Assembly: GCA_018821745.1 (NCBI GenBank)
Contig: JAHJLU010000808.1
Span: 1-17,327 of the forward strand
DNA length: 17,327 nucleotides
Direction: 5' to 3'
Source of the DNA: Myxococcota bacterium
GTDB lineage: Bacteria; Myxococcota_A; Polyangia; HGW-17
Numbering within the stretch: the first letter of the stretch is position 1; every line of letters starts with the position of its first letter. Positions 15,404-17,327 of the stretch are shown here, piece after piece. A program made the translations under genes and the position numbers. The notes under the pieces are model-generated. The model was not told where the DNA came from. It was given only the letters and a program-made list of their open reading frames with translations, and did no database searches.

Positions 15404-16306
15404 GTGAACGACCTACGAAAACAAATTGAGCAATTGGTTCTGCAAACGTTGCAGGAGCTGCGTCCCGGGATGCAGGAGATCGCACCATTGATGCAGGTCA
15501 GCCAGCTCCAAACCTCTTCTTTTACTTATGGCAAGCGGGTGCCCTTTGTGGCCGCCAATTGGAAGATGAACCAGCTCTCGGCATCAGCAAAATCCTTTAT
15601 TATAGAATTGCAAAAACTGGATCGCAAAAATGTGCAGACGGTGATTTGTGCGCCTCACATCCTGTTGTCACAGATGGCAGCGGAGCGGCAATATGCTGAC
15701 CTGTTGCTCGGCGCACAAAATTTTTATCCGGAAACTGCTGGCGCCTTTACCGGGGAACACAGCCTGCAAATGCTGGCCGATGCTGGTGTCAATACTGTTA
15801 TCATTGGCCATTCAGAACGTCGCAATCTGTTCGGTGAACAAGATGAATTGCTGGCCAAAAAACTGTCAACCGCGATCGCCAATAACTTTTTGCCGATCTT
15901 TTGTGTTGGCGAAAATCTCGCCGAACGCAAAAATGGATCGACCTTTCGCGTGTTATACAATCAATTGACGACCGGGCTTTCTCAGATCCGCCCACCGTTC
16001 CCGGATCCGGATAAAATCGTCTTTGCCTATGAACCGATTTGGGCGATTGGCACAGGCGTCACCGCCACAGCCGATCAGGCCGAAGAAGCGGTGGCGTTTG
16101 TTCGCGAGCGCCTGGTTGAGAAATTTTCCTACGCCTACGCAGAAAAAGTTCGAGTGTTGTACGGCGGATCAGTAAACGAGAAAAATACAACATCATTGGC
16201 CGCAAAGCCCAGTATTGATGGATTTTTGGTTGGCAACGCCAGTTTGGGAGTCTCTACTTTTGCGTCGATCATCGATCAGACCGCAGCGTGTAAACGAATG
16301 GTATAA
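15404..16306 (+). CDS. tpiA: Triose-phosphate isomerase with N-terminal encapsulation-type helix
   Basis: A 300-residue protein against about 250 for ordinary triose-phosphate isomerase. The extra ~46 residues at the N-terminus are an amphipathic helix (NDLRKQIEQLVLQTLQEL, residues 2-19) plus a Gln/Ser/Thr linker, the form of a BMC targeting peptide. The isomerase is complete: N52 and K54 in AANWKMN, H136 in IGHSERR, E210 in YEPIWAIGTG, and LYGGSVN near the C-terminus. It interconverts glyceraldehyde 3-phosphate and dihydroxyacetone phosphate. The start is a GTG with AAAGGA six bases upstream. The helix and operon position imply the enzyme is packaged in the compartment; a housekeeping copy presumably exists elsewhere in the genome (inferred). 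Confidence 0.92.
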   Translation: MNDLRKQIEQLVLQTLQELRPGMQEIAPLMQVSQLQTSSFTYGKRVPFVAANWKMNQLSASAKSFIIELQKLDRKNVQTVICAPHILLSQMAAERQYADLLLGAQNFYPETAGAFTGEHSLQMLADAGVNTVIIGHSERRNLFGEQDELLAKKLSTAIANNFLPIFCVGENLAERKNGSTFRVLYNQLTTGLSQIRPPFPDPDKIVFAYEPIWAIGTGVTATADQAEEAVAFVRERLVEKFSYAYAEKVRVLYGGSVNEKNTTSLAAKPSIDGFLVGNASLGVSTFASIIDQTAACKRMV

Positions 16307-16321
16307 TTCACGAGGCAGAAT

Positions 16322-16807
16322 ATGAGCGTAGTGAAGTATTTGAAAATTTTCATGGGTGCCGATCACGGTGGTTTTGAGATGAAAAATCAACTCAAGGCTC
16401 ACTTGATTTCTCAAGGTTATGATGTGTCAGATTTTGGGACGCACTCCAAAGAAGCGGTGGATTTTCCTGATTATGCTTTTTTGGTGACCCAGGCGGTGAC
16501 AGGCAATCATAAGGCCGGAGGACACGCCGTGGGAATCTTAATCGACAGTATTGGACAGGGTTCTGCGGTGGTCGCCAACAAAATTAAGGGCATTCGAGCT
16601 GTTGTGGCCATGGATGCGTTTTCGGTCAAAAGCAGCCGTGAACACACCGACGCAAATGTTTTGTGTCTGGGTGGCGCGTGGTTAGGCATTGGATTAGCCA
16701 GGGACTTGTTGGATTTGTGGCTAAAAACGCCTTATGCTGGCGGAAGACACCAACGCCGCCTGGACAAGATCACACAAATTGAAAAACAAACGATGAAGGT
16801 TGATTGA
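16322..16807 (+). CDS. rpiB: RpiB/LacA-family sugar-phosphate isomerase with altered active site
   Basis: A 161-residue protein of the RpiB/LacA fold. Retained residues are D14-H15 (ADHGG), the ring-opening histidine H108 in SREHTDANVL, and the phosphate-binding arginines of GGRHQRRLDKI. The catalytic segment is changed: family enzymes have GILICGTGxGxSIAAN with the base Cys, while here residues 71-86 read GILIDSIGQGSAVVAN, placing Asp75 at the Cys position. The mycobacterial-type Glu base four positions later (GNGE) is also absent (Ser81). It may use Asp75, act on another sugar phosphate, or be structural. GAGG precedes the ATG. Unlike the triose-phosphate isomerase it has no obvious targeting helix. 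Its 3' end is repeated, decayed, after the BMC-H gene. Confidence 0.85.
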   Translation: MSVVKYLKIFMGADHGGFEMKNQLKAHLISQGYDVSDFGTHSKEAVDFPDYAFLVTQAVTGNHKAGGHAVGILIDSIGQGSAVVANKIKGIRAVVAMDAFSVKSSREHTDANVLCLGGAWLGIGLARDLLDLWLKTPYAGGRHQRRLDKITQIEKQTMKVD

Positions 16808-16844
16808 TATGAATATGGGTCTGTGGATTAATCAACTGTTTTTG
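16703..16844 (+). repeat. Direct repeat, left copy (rpiB 3' end to BMC-P-like start)
   Basis: This segment runs from the Asp128 codon of rpiB through its stop (16805-16807) and into the ATG at 16809 and beyond. It aligns without gaps to 17185-17326 at a constant offset of 482 bases. By hand count about 85 of the first 118 positions match, and the best block includes ACGATGAAGGTTG followed by the spacing TTGATATG. Similarity falls off after the ATGxxxATGGG part. The two copies flank the BMC-H gene. Confidence 0.75.
16809..16844 (+). pseudogene. Decayed remnant of a BMC-P gene start
   Basis: Directly after the rpiB stop an ATG opens a 29-codon frame that reads MNMGLWINQLF, then unrelated sequence, and stops inside the BMC-H start (16898). 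The first 11 residues align to the third BMC-P start MDMGRVIGQVV at 17291, with identical spacing from the preceding stop codon (TGA-T-ATG). The rest has no EutN pattern. I read it as the fossil first codons of a BMC-P gene that once followed rpiB; the short length keeps confidence moderate. Confidence 0.5.
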
Positions 16845-16890
16845 AAAAGATGGTCCATAGACACGCTTAATCTAAAATTTGGAGGTTATC

Positions 16891-17175
16891 ATGCATGAAA
16901 AAGAAGCATTGGGAATGATCGAAACAAAAGGTATCGTTGGAGCAGTCGAAGCCGCCGACGCGATGGTTAAATCCGCGCGCGTGACTCTGGTCGGCAAAGA
17001 ATTCGTCGGTGGTGGATATGTCACCGTCATGGTTCGTGGTGATGTTGGAGCAGTGAACGCCGCGGTGGAAGCCGGTTCGGTCGCCGCTAAAAAGGTTGGA
17101 GAGCTCGTATCCGTGCACGTCATTCCTCGGCCAGATAGTCAAGTGGAAGGCATTCTTCCCAAAATAGGGAAATAG
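16891..17175 (+). CDS. BMC-H hexameric shell protein (PduA/EutM type)
   Basis: A 94-residue single BMC-domain protein, the usual length for the major hexamer. EALGMIETKGIVGAVEAADAMVKSARV at the start, the pore-lining region around GKEFVGGGYVTVMVRGDVGAVNAAVEAG, and VHVIPRPDS near the end are canonical. The ATG at 16891 is chosen because GGAGG (16881-16885) lies five bases before it; an in-frame TTG at 16879 overlaps that site and is not the start. It would build most of the shell facets and its pore would admit substrates. From memory it is close to the Haliangium ochraceum BMC-H. It is flanked by fossil ends of rpiB and BMC-P (see repeats). Confidence 0.95.
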   Translation: MHEKEALGMIETKGIVGAVEAADAMVKSARVTLVGKEFVGGGYVTVMVRGDVGAVNAAVEAGSVAAKKVGELVSVHVIPRPDSQVEGILPKIGK

Positions 17176-17184
17176 TTTTTAAAG

Positions 17185-17289
17185 GATTTGGTGTACTTGT
17201 GCTGAAAAACATCCTATGCTCACGGCTGAAACCGGCGTAGGTTGGACACAATCACGCACCGTAAAAAACGAACGATGAAGGTTGCTTGA
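17185..17289 (+). pseudogene. rpiB: Decayed 3' fragment of rpiB
   Basis: Translated in register with the intact gene, this stretch reads DLVYLC*KTSYAHG*NRRR followed by LDTITHRKKRTMKVA*. Intact rpiB reads DLLDLWLKTPYAGGRHQRR then LDKITQIEKQTMKVD*. Nineteen of 34 sense positions and the final stop agree with no gap. Two internal TGA codons show it is not translated as part of RpiB. It is a fossil of a second rpiB 3' end sitting directly upstream of the third BMC-P gene. Confidence 0.75.
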
Positions 17290-17326
17290 TATGGACATGG
17301 GAAGAGTCATCGGACAAGTGGTTGCG
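17185..17326 (+). repeat. Direct repeat, right copy (decayed rpiB 3' end to BMC-P start)
   Basis: This is the partner of 16703-16844 at a constant +482 offset. The left part corresponds to the last 34 codons of rpiB plus its stop; the right part is the start of the third BMC-P gene. The copy starts ten bases after the BMC-H stop. The register is continuous across the stop and start codons, which argues for one duplicated block, not two chance similarities. Confidence 0.75.
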
Positions 17327-17327
17327 A
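17291..17327 (+). CDS. BMC-P shell vertex protein, third copy, 3' truncated by window end
   Basis: Only the first 12 codons are inside the window: MDMGRVIGQVVA. This matches the first beta strand of EutN/CcmL proteins (compare LLARVVGNVV and KIARVIGSVV in the other two copies). ATG at 17291 or at 17297 could start it; neither has a clear Shine-Dalgarno. Three pentamer genes in one BMC locus is known for the Haliangium-type shell. Confidence 0.65.
   Translation, partial: MDMGRVIGQVVA

Noticed and set aside
16809..16898. Small gene of 29 codons after rpiB
   Set aside because: Only its first 11 residues resemble BMC-P; the rest overlaps the BMC-H ribosome-binding site and start. It is treated as a remnant.
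16682..16904. RpiB as a LacA galactose-6-phosphate isomerase subunit
   Set aside because: LacA works with LacB, and no lacB-like partner is present. The BMC context favours an RpiB-type assignment, with the caveat on the active site.
1..17327. tRNA, rRNA, CRISPR arrays, insertion sequences
   Set aside because: No cloverleaf, spacer-repeat ladder, transposase or terminal inverted repeat was seen on reading both strands. A covariance-model scan was not possible.

Overview
The window is bacterial and has two parts. Positions 1 to about 9460 look like ordinary chromosome from a GC-rich deltaproteobacterium-like or Myxococcota-like organism. The signs are two cysteine-repeat lipoproteins (one with a CGNG...GEECD module), a DUF4388-DnaJ-TPR fusion and many membrane or secreted proteins of no clear family. 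This lineage is an inference from gene style, not from a marker gene.

Layout of the first part: the 3' end of a SAM-dependent methyltransferase (1-657, +) is followed at once by a zinc-ribbon membrane protein (660-1508, +). Next comes a long cysteine-repeat lipoprotein (1536-3386, -), which diverges from a membrane-anchored HExxH metallopeptidase with a helical C-terminus (3582-5909, +). A palindromic repeat pair lies in the divergent gap. A calcineurin-like phosphoesterase (5896-6681, -) overlaps the end of the peptidase gene. A small acidic cysteine-repeat lipoprotein (6905-7555, +) ends in a clear terminator (7583-7606). The DUF4388/J-domain/TPR protein (7662-8996, -) and a DUF192 protein (9065-9457, +) complete this half.

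From 9837 to the window end, everything on the + strand belongs to a bacterial microcompartment (BMC, metabolosome) operon, cut by the window edge. Its gene order is pduL (phosphotransacylase), a flavoprotein-like BMC protein of unknown role, a BMC-P pentamer, a CoA-acylating aldehyde dehydrogenase, pduS (RnfC-like Fe-S flavoprotein), a PduT-type BMC-T trimer, a second BMC-P, a triose-phosphate isomerase with an added N-terminal helix, an RpiB-like isomerase, BMC-H, and the first codons of a third BMC-P. All three shell classes (H, T, P) are present. The aldehyde core is also present: aldehyde dehydrogenase makes acyl-CoA and NADH, and PduL converts acyl-CoA to acyl-phosphate and recycles CoA. 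PduS with PduT offers an electron path across the shell. The enzyme that makes the aldehyde is not in the window. Two sugar-phosphate isomerases inside the operon point to a sugar-phosphate-utilising BMC, in which deoxyribose-phosphate aldolase would release acetaldehyde plus glyceraldehyde 3-phosphate. That is inferred.

The most notable points are these. Amphipathic encapsulation-type helices begin three cargo proteins, including the triose-phosphate isomerase, but not PduL. The RpiB homologue has Asp where the catalytic Cys normally sits. The trimer keeps the PduT cluster-binding Cys beside pduS. A degenerate 482-bp-offset direct repeat flanks the BMC-H gene and leaves fossil ends of rpiB and BMC-P. 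The BMC operon also differs in codon use from the upstream genes.
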